From Bacteroidota bacterium (GTDB taxonomy: Bacteria > Bacteroidota > Bacteroidia > AKYH767-A > OLB10), in assembly GCA_016714535.1 (NCBI GenBank), contig JADKDR010000017.1, positions 1-64,000 of the forward strand: a stretch of 64,000 bases of DNA, read 5' to 3'. Each line of letters starts with the position of its first letter. Within the stretch, counting starts at the first letter, position 1. This document shows positions 17,669-26,216 of this stretch, one piece after another. The position numbers were made by a program, and so were the translations under genes. A model generated the notes under the pieces. That model did no database searches, was not told the origin of the DNA, and saw nothing but the letters and a program-made list of their open reading frames with translations.

Positions 17669-19426
17669 ATGAAATTGCTACTAAGCCTGCTATTGTTGTT
17701 AGTTTCTTGCTACGGGTACTCGCAGCTTTCTGTTCAGGGAGTTGTGGTTGATGCTCAAACTAAGGAGCCTTTACATTTTTGTAATGTTGCCATAATCACA
17801 ACCGGGCAGGGCACGCTTACCAACCAGGATGGCGCGTATAAATTTACCATTATTTCCGATAAGGACACTGTATTATTTTCTTATCTTGGTTTTAAAGATG
17901 AAAAGATGCCTGCATCTTTTCTGTTTAAAAATCCGAATGTATTGTTGGAGAGAAAAAGTGTTGCCTTAGGTGAAATAACGGTTAGCGCAGGCAATGACTT
18001 TTTATATGAAACCATTGCGCAATGCCGAAGTAAAATAAAGTCGCTGCCCAAACAAGCTTCGCAAGTATATTTTCAGCTTGAAACTGAAATTGATAAACAG
18101 CCGGTCGAAATGCTTGAGTGCTATTACAATGGATATGCAACGGGAGGTTCCATCGAAAAATTACTTTTAAAGAATGGTCGTATTGGACTTGCCAGATCAA
18201 AGGATGGAGGTTTTTTTCTCAGTCAGAATACTTCACGTGCTGTTTGCTATTTAGATTTAATAAATGGTCATGAATTTTTGCCGGCTACAGTATTTCAGTT
18301 TGATAGCAAAAAGTTGAAAAAACTTTTCAATTTAAATTTTATAGATGAAACTGATAGTATTATGCATATTGGTTTTACTCCGGTACGAGATACAAATAAG
18401 TTTTTTGAAGGCGAGATATGGCTAAGAAAAACAACCTATGAGATAGAGAAAATTGAAATGACATGTGCGAATGCCAGCATACATCCATTTCTTCCCTTGT
18501 TTGAAGATGGCATTGTAAAAAATATAACTATAAGTATAACTGAAGGTTTTTCCACTAATAGCGGCAATACCCATTTGCATTATCTTGATTTTGGTTATGA
18601 ATTGACTTATAGCAATGGACAACCGAAAGCAAGGCTGAATAACGGTAGTAAGATAGATTACAAGGTAAGCACCAACGGACTATTATTATTTTACGATAGC
18701 AAAAAACTATTTCAATTGCCCTATTACAAATATAATGATGAAGCAACCGATTATCGCAAAATTACCTCCATGCCTTACAATCAAGCATTTTGGGAAAGCA
18801 ACTTTTCATTCGAGCTTACCGAAAGGCAAAAAAGAAGCTTAAACTTTTTTAAAGAAAATGGTGCACTGGCTAACTATAAGAATAATCAGACTGGTGTAAA
18901 AGGCAATTACAATGTATTCGAGGATAACACGATACGATGGTCATCCGAAACCAGAATTGGCTTTAAGGCGAACCAACTGGATTTGAAGCTGCAAAAAAAC
19001 ATAAAGAATATACAAGGTAAAAAACTGCTGCCTTATGAGATGTATAATCTGAGTATGCAAATTTTTCTTGATGTTAATACCATTGATACTGTTATTATTT
19101 ATTTCTCACAGACCATGTTTGATACCTTTGATTCGTATTTTTATTTGGATATAGATGCCTATACCGATTGTTTTCTTAATATTGCTTTTGATCTGTGTGA
19201 AATAGAACGAAGAAAAATGGAGCGCACTTTGCTCTCAGGTGTATGGAGCAACGCCCAGGTTGATTCTATTTATGGACATACATCTGCAAACCTAAAAAAT
19301 CAAACCACTCAATACTTCAGGGAGGTGCAAGTAGGTAAGAATAGGAGAGCACTATCAGACTGGAATAATTATGTTTTACAATATCTGAATATTGATAATA
19401 AAAAAAAGCTTGGATTAACAGATTAG
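17669..19426 (+). CDS. Secreted protein with carboxypeptidase-like regulatory domain
   Basis: ~585 residues. A signal peptide (MKLLLSLLLLLVSCYGYSQ) is followed by a CarboxypepD_reg-like beta-sandwich (residues ~22-95: VQGVVVDAQTKEPLHFCNVAI, GTLTNQDGAYKF, SYLGFKDEKM). The remaining ~470 residues start with EITVSAGNDFLYETIAQ, recalling the DUF5686-type arrangement in which such a domain precedes an envelope-anchored region. There is no TonB plug or outer-membrane barrel of SusC size. Probably a periplasmic or outer-membrane-associated protein of unknown function. The ATG at 17669 is preferred to the TTG just before it. Confidence 0.7.
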   Translation: MKLLLSLLLLLVSCYGYSQLSVQGVVVDAQTKEPLHFCNVAIITTGQGTLTNQDGAYKFTIISDKDTVLFSYLGFKDEKMPASFLFKNPNVLLERKSVALGEITVSAGNDFLYETIAQCRSKIKSLPKQASQVYFQLETEIDKQPVEMLECYYNGYATGGSIEKLLLKNGRIGLARSKDGGFFLSQNTSRAVCYLDLINGHEFLPATVFQFDSKKLKKLFNLNFIDETDSIMHIGFTPVRDTNKFFEGEIWLRKTTYEIEKIEMTCANASIHPFLPLFEDGIVKNITISITEGFSTNSGNTHLHYLDFGYELTYSNGQPKARLNNGSKIDYKVSTNGLLLFYDSKKLFQLPYYKYNDEATDYRKITSMPYNQAFWESNFSFELTERQKRSLNFFKENGALANYKNNQTGVKGNYNVFEDNTIRWSSETRIGFKANQLDLKLQKNIKNIQGKKLLPYEMYNLSMQIFLDVNTIDTVIIYFSQTMFDTFDSYFYLDIDAYTDCFLNIAFDLCEIERRKMERTLLSGVWSNAQVDSIYGHTSANLKNQTTQYFREVQVGKNRRALSDWNNYVLQYLNIDNKKKLGLTD

Positions 19427-19440
19427 ATAGAACAATAAAA

Positions 19441-19448
19441 TACATTTG
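19441..19448 (+). promoter_or_regulatory. Promoter -7 box (TACATTTG) of pepD
   Basis: Exact consensus match 13 bases before the pepD ATG; short leader. Confidence 0.55.
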
Positions 19449-19461
19449 TAAAAAAACAATT

Positions 19462-20928
19462 ATGTCACAAACAATAAGAGAACTGGAGCCTAAGGAAATA
19501 TGGAATCATTTTGCAGATTTAAATGCAGTACCTCGTCCATCAAAAAGAGAAGAGCGCATTATTGAATTCATGATGCAGTATGGCAAAAAACTTGGCTTGC
19601 CAACAACAAAAGATGATGCAGGAAATGTTATTATAAAAAAGCCTGCAAGCAAAGGCATGGAAAATAAAACGCCTATCGTACTCCAAAGCCATCTTGATAT
19701 GGTGCATCAAAAAAATGGTGATACCAATTTTGATTTTTTCTCGCAAGGCATTGACATGGATGTGGATGGCGATTGGGTAAAAGCCAAGGGCACAACGCTC
19801 GGTGCCGATAATGGCATTGGCGTTGCCAGTATAATGGCCGTGTTGGAGTCAACTACCATTGAGCATCCGGCAATAGATGCATTATTTACTATTGACGAGG
19901 AAACAGGCATGACCGGAGCATTAAGTTTGAAAGGCGGTATGCTTGATGGTAAAATATTATTGAACCTCGACACCGAAGATGATAACGAACTAACCATTGG
20001 TTGTGCCGGTGGAGTTGATGTAACTGCAACAGGAAGTTATCCGTATGAGTCTTCGCCACCCAATGTGGGAGTGTTTAAAATTTCAGTAACGGGATTAACA
20101 GGTGGACATTCGGGTATGGATATTTATAAAGGCCGTGGTAATGCAAATAAAATAATGAACAGAATTTTATTGGCCGTTTACGAAAAATTTGGCATACAAA
20201 TTAGCAGCATCGATGGTGGCAGTTTGCGCAATGCCATCCCGCGCGAGTCGGTTGCCGAAATAATTATTCCATCAACCGAAATAGATTTGTTTGCACCCTT
20301 TATTAAAAATATAGAAACAGAATTAAAAGCCGAATGCAAAACAACCGATCCCAGCCTTTCTATATCGATTGAAAAAATAGAAGGGCCAAAGCAAGTTATA
20401 CAAAAGGGGTTTCAAATAAAATTGCTGCGGTGCTTGTATGCCGCTGCCAATGGGGTTTACCGAATGAGCCCCGACATTTTGCATTTGGTACAGACATCAA
20501 ATAATCTGGCACGTGTGCTTGTTAAAGAAGGTGAATATTCTATCCAATGCCTAACACGTAGTTCGGTAGACAGCGAGAAAATGGATTTGGCAAATTCATT
20601 AAAGTGCACATTTGAATTGATTGGTGCTCGAGTGGAATTCAAAGGTTCATATCCCGGATGGACACCAAACCCAGATGCGGCAATTGTAAAAATCATGAGC
20701 GACTTATATAAGGAAATGTATAAAGAAGATGCATTGGTAAGTGCATGCCATGCAGGATTAGAATGCGGAATATTGGCCACCAATTATCCCAGTATGGAAA
20801 TGATTTCTTTTGGTCCTAATATTCGAGGTGCACATTCGCCTGACGAAAAAGTGCAAATAAGTTCTGTGCAAAAATACTGGACATTTTTTCTTGAAACATT
20901 AAAACGAATACCTGACAAGCGTGCCTAG
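19462..20928 (+). CDS. pepD: Aminoacyl-histidine dipeptidase (PepD, M20 family)
   Basis: 488-residue di-zinc dipeptidase that cleaves Xaa-His and other dipeptides in the cytoplasm. The zinc ligands are visible: QSHLDMVHQ (His, Asp), GTTLGADNGIG (bridging Asp), FTIDEETGMTGA (catalytic Glu and ligand Glu), LNLDTEDDNELTIGC (ligand Asp) and the final His in GPNIRGAHSPDEKV. SACHAGLECGIL is the typical PepD C-terminal motif. The lid domain with GGHSGMDIYKGRGNANK is intact. Single-gene transcript with its own promoter and a downstream terminator. Works well with the POT peptide importer near the left edge. Confidence 0.96.
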   Translation: MSQTIRELEPKEIWNHFADLNAVPRPSKREERIIEFMMQYGKKLGLPTTKDDAGNVIIKKPASKGMENKTPIVLQSHLDMVHQKNGDTNFDFFSQGIDMDVDGDWVKAKGTTLGADNGIGVASIMAVLESTTIEHPAIDALFTIDEETGMTGALSLKGGMLDGKILLNLDTEDDNELTIGCAGGVDVTATGSYPYESSPPNVGVFKISVTGLTGGHSGMDIYKGRGNANKIMNRILLAVYEKFGIQISSIDGGSLRNAIPRESVAEIIIPSTEIDLFAPFIKNIETELKAECKTTDPSLSISIEKIEGPKQVIQKGFQIKLLRCLYAAANGVYRMSPDILHLVQTSNNLARVLVKEGEYSIQCLTRSSVDSEKMDLANSLKCTFELIGARVEFKGSYPGWTPNPDAAIVKIMSDLYKEMYKEDALVSACHAGLECGILATNYPSMEMISFGPNIRGAHSPDEKVQISSVQKYWTFFLETLKRIPDKRA

Positions 20929-21008
20929 TTTTTGAACATTTGCGATAATATAAATAGACACTTTTATTTATCTTTTTTCTTCTTCGCATCCTCTGCGGTT
21001 GATTCTTT

Positions 21009-21044
21009 AAAAAAAAGTCCGGTAACTTAAAGTCACCGGATTTT
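21009..21044. terminator. Terminator between pepD and the T9SS gene
   Basis: Stem TCCGGT / ACCGGA (21018-21023, 21035-21040) flanked by eight A on the left and four T on the right. It ends the leftward T9SS gene best but can serve both strands. Confidence 0.75.
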
Positions 21045-21100
21045 AATTCTACTATGTTACTAGTTAGTTGGGTTTGTGCAGGAGAATTGATTTGTTGATT

Positions 21101-22857
21101 TTATTTTTCAATCACCAGTTTCTTACCTGCAATTTTATCATTCTGAATTATGCGGACATAGTATACACCGTTAGTTAATTCGGAAGTGTCAAATCCAACC
21201 TGATTAATTCCCATTGCTAAATTCATAAGTGAAAATTGTTTCACAACTCTACCTGTAATATCCATAATCACAATGTTTGCTTCTCCTGGCGAATCAATAT
21301 TAAATGCCAGAGTTGCGTAATTTATAACGGGGTTAGGATAAACTTCAATTTCCATTTCTTCAGACTCGTTAGAAGCGTTAGCAGCCATGCGGCATGCTCC
21401 GGTTGTGAATGTTTTTGTAGCTGAAAATGGGGACGCAACATCAATACCTACCGTATCGCATAGGGTTCTTATTTTCCATTCATAGGCAGTATTACAAATT
21501 AAGTTTTTTATAGTAACTGCTTTGTTTGCTCCGTTTACAAACCTTTTTTTCCAGAAGGTAGCGGTGGCTTTTTATGCCATATTTCATATTGCACGGCCCC
21601 TGGAACTATGGCCCAGTTAAACTTTGCCTGCGAAGCAGTAATGTTTGATGTGCTAAGCGAAATAGGAGTTTGGCATACAACTGGTTGAACAAAGCGCGCA
21701 GTAGTACCACCGGTAACGTACACATTATTATCGGTGCCAAATTCAAACCAAACAGGATAACCGCTTGGTGTAGTAGTAGCCCATGCAGAGGAGCCATTAC
21801 TGTTTACTTTGCATACTCCCATTGACGACATGGTGCTTCCTGCAATAAATACATTGTTTGAAGCATCTATGCGCATAGGAGTAAGAGCAAGTAGCGACAA
21901 GCCCGGACCATCAGCATCCAGATTTTGCCACAGAAAATTTCCTGCTGAATCGTATTTCAAAAATACTACTCCGAAAGTTGAGGGAGGATAACCGCCAATT
22001 ACGGGTTTGCTATCGGTGCCTACTTCGACCTTGCTGCAGTTGTTTACATTGGTTTGCGACCATATTATTCCGGCAGTAGGAGATAATTTTTGGAGCACAT
22101 TATTAGGACTGCCACCATTGATGATATAGGTATTTCCAAATGCATCGCCTGCTGCATCGCCAACAATAAAACTTGCAACACCACCAAGGCTCCATATATT
22201 ATTGCCGTTAAGGTCAATTTTAGAATAGCCATTAAAATTACCGGTGATTCCGCGGTGCGTAATCAGAATTTTATTATCAGGCGTAAATTTAAATGTAACC
22301 GGTGCCCCAATTCCTGCATCAAAATAATTCCATACCGATGCTCCGGTGGAATCAAACTTTTTCACTTTGGTTACCTGCCCGTTTGGTCCGGTACCTATAC
22401 CAAGAACGTAGATATTATTGTTAGCATCCACTAAGCATTTCCTTGTTGACGAGCCATCGAAATTGCTTTCATAAACTACTCGCCACAATAATGCTCCTGC
22501 CGCGTTGAATTTCATCAATAGGCTTGCTGCATTAACAGGATTTGAGTATCCGGAACGAATGGTGCCTGACACAAGCACATTCCCTGACTTGTCGGTGGCT
22601 ACCCATGTAGCCACTTCGTGTCTGGTATTATCGGTGTTGTTGTATGTTGCATTCCACATGATGTTGCCGGTTGGGCCACGCTTGGTAAGAGTAATGTCTC
22701 CTCCTGGATTATAATCCCAGTTGGCAGTATATGAATTATTACTTGCATCCAATGCAATTGAAACACCACCTGGATAGTTGTACCAATCTACGGTTACCTG
22801 TGCCTGTGTTATAGAAGTTAATAACACGAAAGCCATTACGATTTTATTTTTTATCAT
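21101..22857 (-). CDS. Secreted beta-propeller / fibronectin III protein with T9SS sorting domain, frameshifted
   Basis: Reads as one protein of ~585 residues if one A is restored in the run at 21569-21573. Order: signal peptide (MIKNKIVMAFVLLTSITQAQ); residues ~20-390 a seven- or eight-bladed propeller of strands such as GNVLVSGTIRSG, NNIYVLGIG, NNVFIAGSTMS; a fibronectin type III domain whose start (SQAKFNWAIVPGAVQYEIWHKK) is in one frame and rest (ATFWKKRFV ... CNTAYEWKIRTLC) in the other; and a type A sorting domain (VYPNPVINYATLAF ... VVKQFSL ... GVYYVRIIQ). T9SS-exported surface protein, ligand unknown. The domain continuity across the break argues that the gene is intact in the cell. 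Confidence 0.82.
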
Positions 22858-22872
22858 TTTTTGTGTATTTAA

Positions 22873-23079
22873 TTATTTATTGACCGAGCAAGTTGAGAAA
22901 CCTTCAAGTGTATAAAGAGGGCGAAAACTGACTATGCTGGTAAAGGCAAATACAACAGCCAAAACGAGTAATACTATGCCTCCTGTGCCACTTACCACAT
23001 TTTTAAAGTAAAGCGTTGCAAATACTAATGCAAGAATAATTCTGATAATCCGGTCTGTTGAACCCATGTTTTTTTTCAT
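22873..23079 (-). CDS. DUF2892 (YgaP-like) small membrane protein
   Basis: 68 residues with the family start NMGSTDRIIRIILAL, two membrane helices separated by a Gly-rich turn (VVSGTGGI), and the C-terminal PLYTLEGFSTC motif with the conserved Cys. Inner-membrane protein of unknown biochemical role, often found near rhodanese or redox genes. Third gene of a probable operon with a 33-residue membrane protein and a Crp/Fnr regulator, all on the minus strand with short gaps. Confidence 0.85.
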   Translation of the reverse strand: MKKNMGSTDRIIRIILALVFATLYFKNVVSGTGGIVLLVLAVVFAFTSIVSFRPLYTLEGFSTCSVNK

Positions 23080-23090
23080 CTTTTATTTTT

Positions 23091-23192
23091 TTAAGTGTTT
23101 AGATATTTTACGATTAAAACAATGGCTGCTATAATTGAAATGCAAAGAATGCATACCATTATAAGTTTCAAAATTGTTTTTTTATCAGCCAT
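23091..23192 (-). CDS. 33-residue single-span membrane protein
   Basis: Short reading frame from ATG 23192 to TAA 23091: MADKKTILKL start, then a strongly hydrophobic helix of about 20 residues, ending KYLNT. It lies 11 bases before the DUF2892 gene and 53 bases after the Crp gene, on the same strand. Length, topology and position suggest a genuine small protein of the operon. I know no named family for it. Confidence 0.55.
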   Translation of the reverse strand: MADKKTILKLIMVCILCISIIAAIVLIVKYLNT

Positions 23193-23245
23193 TTATACTG
23201 CAAATAAACGGAGTCCACTTAACGTATGAAGTGACCAATGTCACC

Positions 23246-23911
23246 TTATGAAAATATTTCTATCGAATCATGGTGTTGCTTTAGTAGTTTTTCGTTTTCC
23301 AATTTTTTAAGTAGCCGGCTCACTACCTCGCGAGATGTACCAAGGTCACATGCAATTTCCTTATGCATTATTTTAATTGGGTTATGTTGTGTGATTTTTA
23401 TTTTTTCGCGCAAGTAATTCAATACGCGTTTATCAAGTTTATCATAAATTAGATGGTTGATAGTATCAATCAATTCAGCATAGCGCAAGTCATATTGATT
23501 GTAAAAGAGTGTATTTATTGCAGGATAAGTATGCACCCATTTGTTTACCATATCGGTAGGCAAAAGCAAAACTGTTGATTCCTGCTGTGTAACGGCAATA
23601 ATTTTGCTTTTGTCGTGGTGTATGGCTGACGAAAAGGACATGATGCAACTTTGGTCAGGTTGTATATAATAAAGCAACAGTTCCTTGTCTTCGAACCTGG
23701 TGTAAACTTTTATCAATCCGCTTAAAACAATAGGAACCACTTTTACATACTGCCCTTCGCGAATAAGTTCAACATTAGCACCAAAAGTTTTAACATGGGC
23801 AGTATCGCTTATTTCCTTAAGCAGATCTGAGCCCAGGTAACTTAAGCGCTTGTCCAAGGTATTATCTGAGTTAGTTTCAAACTCATCGCTTTTATCAATT
23901 TGATTTTGCAT
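23246..23911 (-). CDS. Crp/Fnr family transcriptional regulator
   Basis: 221 residues. An N-terminal cyclic-nucleotide-binding-type beta-roll (residues ~30-130: GQYVKVVPIVLSGLIKVY, ELLLYYIQPDQSCIMSFSSA), a long dimerisation helix, and a C-terminal winged helix-turn-helix (HKEIACDLGTSREVVSRLLKKLE). The roll lacks the cAMP-contacting RxS motif of Crp and there is no Cys cluster as in Fnr, so the effector is unknown. Likely controls the two small membrane proteins downstream. Confidence 0.9.
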   Translation of the reverse strand: MQNQIDKSDEFETNSDNTLDKRLSYLGSDLLKEISDTAHVKTFGANVELIREGQYVKVVPIVLSGLIKVYTRFEDKELLLYYIQPDQSCIMSFSSAIHHDKSKIIAVTQQESTVLLLPTDMVNKWVHTYPAINTLFYNQYDLRYAELIDTINHLIYDKLDKRVLNYLREKIKITQHNPIKIMHKEIACDLGTSREVVSRLLKKLENEKLLKQHHDSIEIFS

Positions 23912-24333
23912 AATGACAGAAAATTTATTTAAGTTTAAGAATCTTGTGCAACTAATACAATCGCTAAAATACTGAACGCTTATTATTCTGTTACAAATAA
24001 ATTACCCAACAGGTAAAAAATTATGATTAAGCCTGGGAATTCTTTTGGTGAGCATATGCTTAGACTGTTACCATTTGCCTTTGGTTGGTGTTTTCACCAG
24101 CCAAAGACGAGCAGCATGCACCCCAAACATCTTAAGAGGCTTACCTATTCTCAGCTTTGATTCTGATGATAGTGAATATGTCTTTTTTAGTGATAGGGGA
24201 AAGTTGATAATGATATTTTTAAAACTCGATTTGCCTATCAGATTATCATAATAGAATAGCAGATGCATTTAATGCGATTGAAAAAACAATTTTCCGTTTC
24301 AAACAAAAGATGAAATGATAAGTAAATCCATCA
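23912..24333. other. Non-coding stretch with one strong hairpin
   Basis: 422 bases between the Crp gene and the small beta-helix fragment gene. Short open frames on both strands here have no signal, start context or family look. The notable feature is a 12-pair hairpin at 24079-24106. Confidence 0.5.
24079..24106. repeat. 12-bp-stem hairpin with TTTT loop
   Basis: CTTTGGTTGGTG / CACCAGCCAAAG pair over 12 bases with one G-U, around a TTTT loop. No T-run follows, so it is not a simple terminator; probably an intergenic palindromic repeat. Confidence 0.6.
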
Positions 24334-24669
24334 TTAAAAAGGTAAGTCCCCGAACGGGGGATTTCCATTATTAAAATTATTTACATAATATTTAAAATCA
24401 TACTCGGCATAAAAATGTGCTTCAGCATTGGTACAGATATTAAAAACATCAAAGGTATTTTGAGGGCGATTATCATTCGGTTGATTACCATCACCTTGGT
24501 CGTTCAGCACGCCAATATTATTTTTTTCTAACACTGCCCATGCATGTGCCTCATGGTTTTTGTAGGTATTGCAGCGTATGTCAAGCTGTGGGTTGAGGCC
24601 TTCGGCTTGGGTGCTACAACTAATGAGCAACAAACTACCAATAATTAAAAGATGTATTTTCTTTAGCAT
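24334..24669 (-). CDS. Small lipoprotein-like protein carrying a duplicated beta-helix segment
   Basis: 111 residues. The start is a lipoprotein-type signal (MLKKIHLLIIGSLLLISCS), joined directly to TQAEGLNPQLDIRCNTY and the following ~85 residues. That second part is a near copy of an internal segment of the large beta-helix gene to the right (about residues 170-250 of the 26217-27818 frame). At DNA level 24505-24614 and 27216-27325 are about 95% identical. So this is a chimera: a new signal peptide fused to a duplicated internal segment, or the leftover of a larger duplicate. It lies 27 bases after the preceding T9SS gene on the same strand. Function unknown. Confidence 0.55.
   Translation of the reverse strand: MLKKIHLLIIGSLLLISCSTQAEGLNPQLDIRCNTYKNHEAHAWAVLEKNNIGVLNDQGDGNQPNDNRPQNTFDVFNICTNAEAHFYAEYDFKYYVNNFNNGNPPFGDLPF
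24505..24614. repeat. Direct repeat copy 1 of the beta-helix segment
   Basis: About 110 bases matching 27216-27325 with roughly five mismatches, in the same orientation 2.7 kb apart. Weaker similarity continues leftwards. Confidence 0.85.
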
Positions 24670-24696
24670 AGTATAAGTACGTAATTGGCAATTGCA

Positions 24697-26164
24697 TTAT
24701 TGCTTTACAAACTTAGCAAAATACTGCACATCTTCAATATTTAGTTGTACACAGTACAACCCGCTTGGCAGGTGATGTACAAATACAGGGTGGGGCAGCG
24801 TATTGTTTACCATTTTTTGTTGCAGTACTATTTGCCCGGTACTGTTAGTAACGGTTACTGTATATGTATCGGCATAGTTGTGTTTTCTGTCTAGTTTACA
24901 AACAAAGAAGTTAGCACAAGGATTGGGATACACCTGCATCTCAACTTTGCTTGCAACAGTTGATTCACTTGGTGGCAAAGCCGTATAGAGCGCACATCCA
25001 TTACTATCGCAGCCGAGGCTATCCACCTTTACAAGCCAAGCATCTTGGTTACCACTAGGGCCATCAACTGCACTGCCGGGCATTATAAAACCACCATCGG
25101 CTGTGGGGTACACATTGCGAAACCAAGCATTTTCATTTCCCACAGGGAAATCTCTATACCAAAGTAAATTGCCTAAGCTATCCATTTTTGCTAACATACC
25201 ATTTGCAATATAATTAATTTGGTCGCGCTCAAGAGAGCCTGATGAAATTATGCTACCGTCTGTTAATTCTCTAGCAAACCAAAATTCTGTTTCACCCTTT
25301 AATAGGTAATTTTTTTATTGAATTTGACACTACCAAGTGTCAATTTTATTAAGAGTAGCTCTTAAAAATTATTCACTTGAAATTGCCCAGCTATTAAATA
25401 GTTACCATCTTCTGTTTTTGTTATTCCAATTCCAGTATCAATTTCAAAAGTTCCAAATGTCTTATGCCATTTTTTATTGCCAAGCGAATCAGTTTTTATT
25501 AAGTAAACATCGCGTTGCCCCGCCCCATAGCTCCTTGTCCAGCCGAGGAAAAAAAACCTTTATCAGGTAGTTCGATGCTTGATGTGGCAGCATCATAATT
25601 TGGAGCAATGTATTCTTTGTCCCACAAATAGTTGCCATCTTTATCTAATTTCATAATGCAGGCATTGCCATCGGTAATGGCTTTGTCCACCTTTTGGCCT
25701 GTAATTAGATAGCCACTATCACTACATTGAGAAATGCATGTACCCCCATAAAAGTAATTGGTATCAGGCGCATATTTTTTAAACCAAATACTATCGCCCA
25801 AAGTATCCGTTTTTAATATTGAAAAATAGGAGGCGGTATTTTTATCACTGTAATAACTTCCAAATGCATAGTTGCCATCGAGGGTTTTTAATGCACTGTA
25901 AGTTATATAATAATCAATACTGTCATTTCCATAAATTCTCTGCCATATGGTGTCTCCAAGTAAACTTATTTTTGTTACTGCTAATTGTTTCGCATTCAAA
26001 TTCAAAAATAATGTATGCATAGGCAATATATATCCATCGGGTTCAATTATTAAATCGTGAGTACTATCAATTATTTTATCATAAAATTTGTTAAATGTAT
26101 TTTGAGAAAATGAGATTTTAGCAAATAGAATGTATATTAAAATCAATTTAATTTTCTTAACCAT
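24697..26164 (-). pseudogene. T9SS-sorted surface protein, reading frame broken in several places
   Basis: A signal peptide (MVKKIKLILIYILFAKISFSQ) and ~200 residues of propeller-like repeats (DSLGNxxW, DGGYLLxG patterns) are in one frame. Restoring one T in the run at 25549-25556 continues it as GWTRSYGAGQRDVYLIKTD. Further breaks lie around 25315-25370, one of them at an A7 run. The last part (MLAKMDSLGNLLWYRDF ... MQVYPNPCANFF ... LPSGLYCVQLN) ends in a type A sorting domain. Joined, it would be ~485 residues, an exported beta-propeller. The number of breaks leaves open real decay, but the downstream frame has kept a perfect sorting domain. Confidence 0.65.
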
Positions 26165-26216
26165 AATATAAAAATTAAAAACGGCCATCAATTGATGACC
26201 GTTTTACTAAGAGAAA

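Noticed and set aside
24045..24268. Overlapping short frames on both strands after the Crp gene
   Set aside because: They follow from the 12-bp hairpin and AT-rich sequence; no signal, motif or supporting context.
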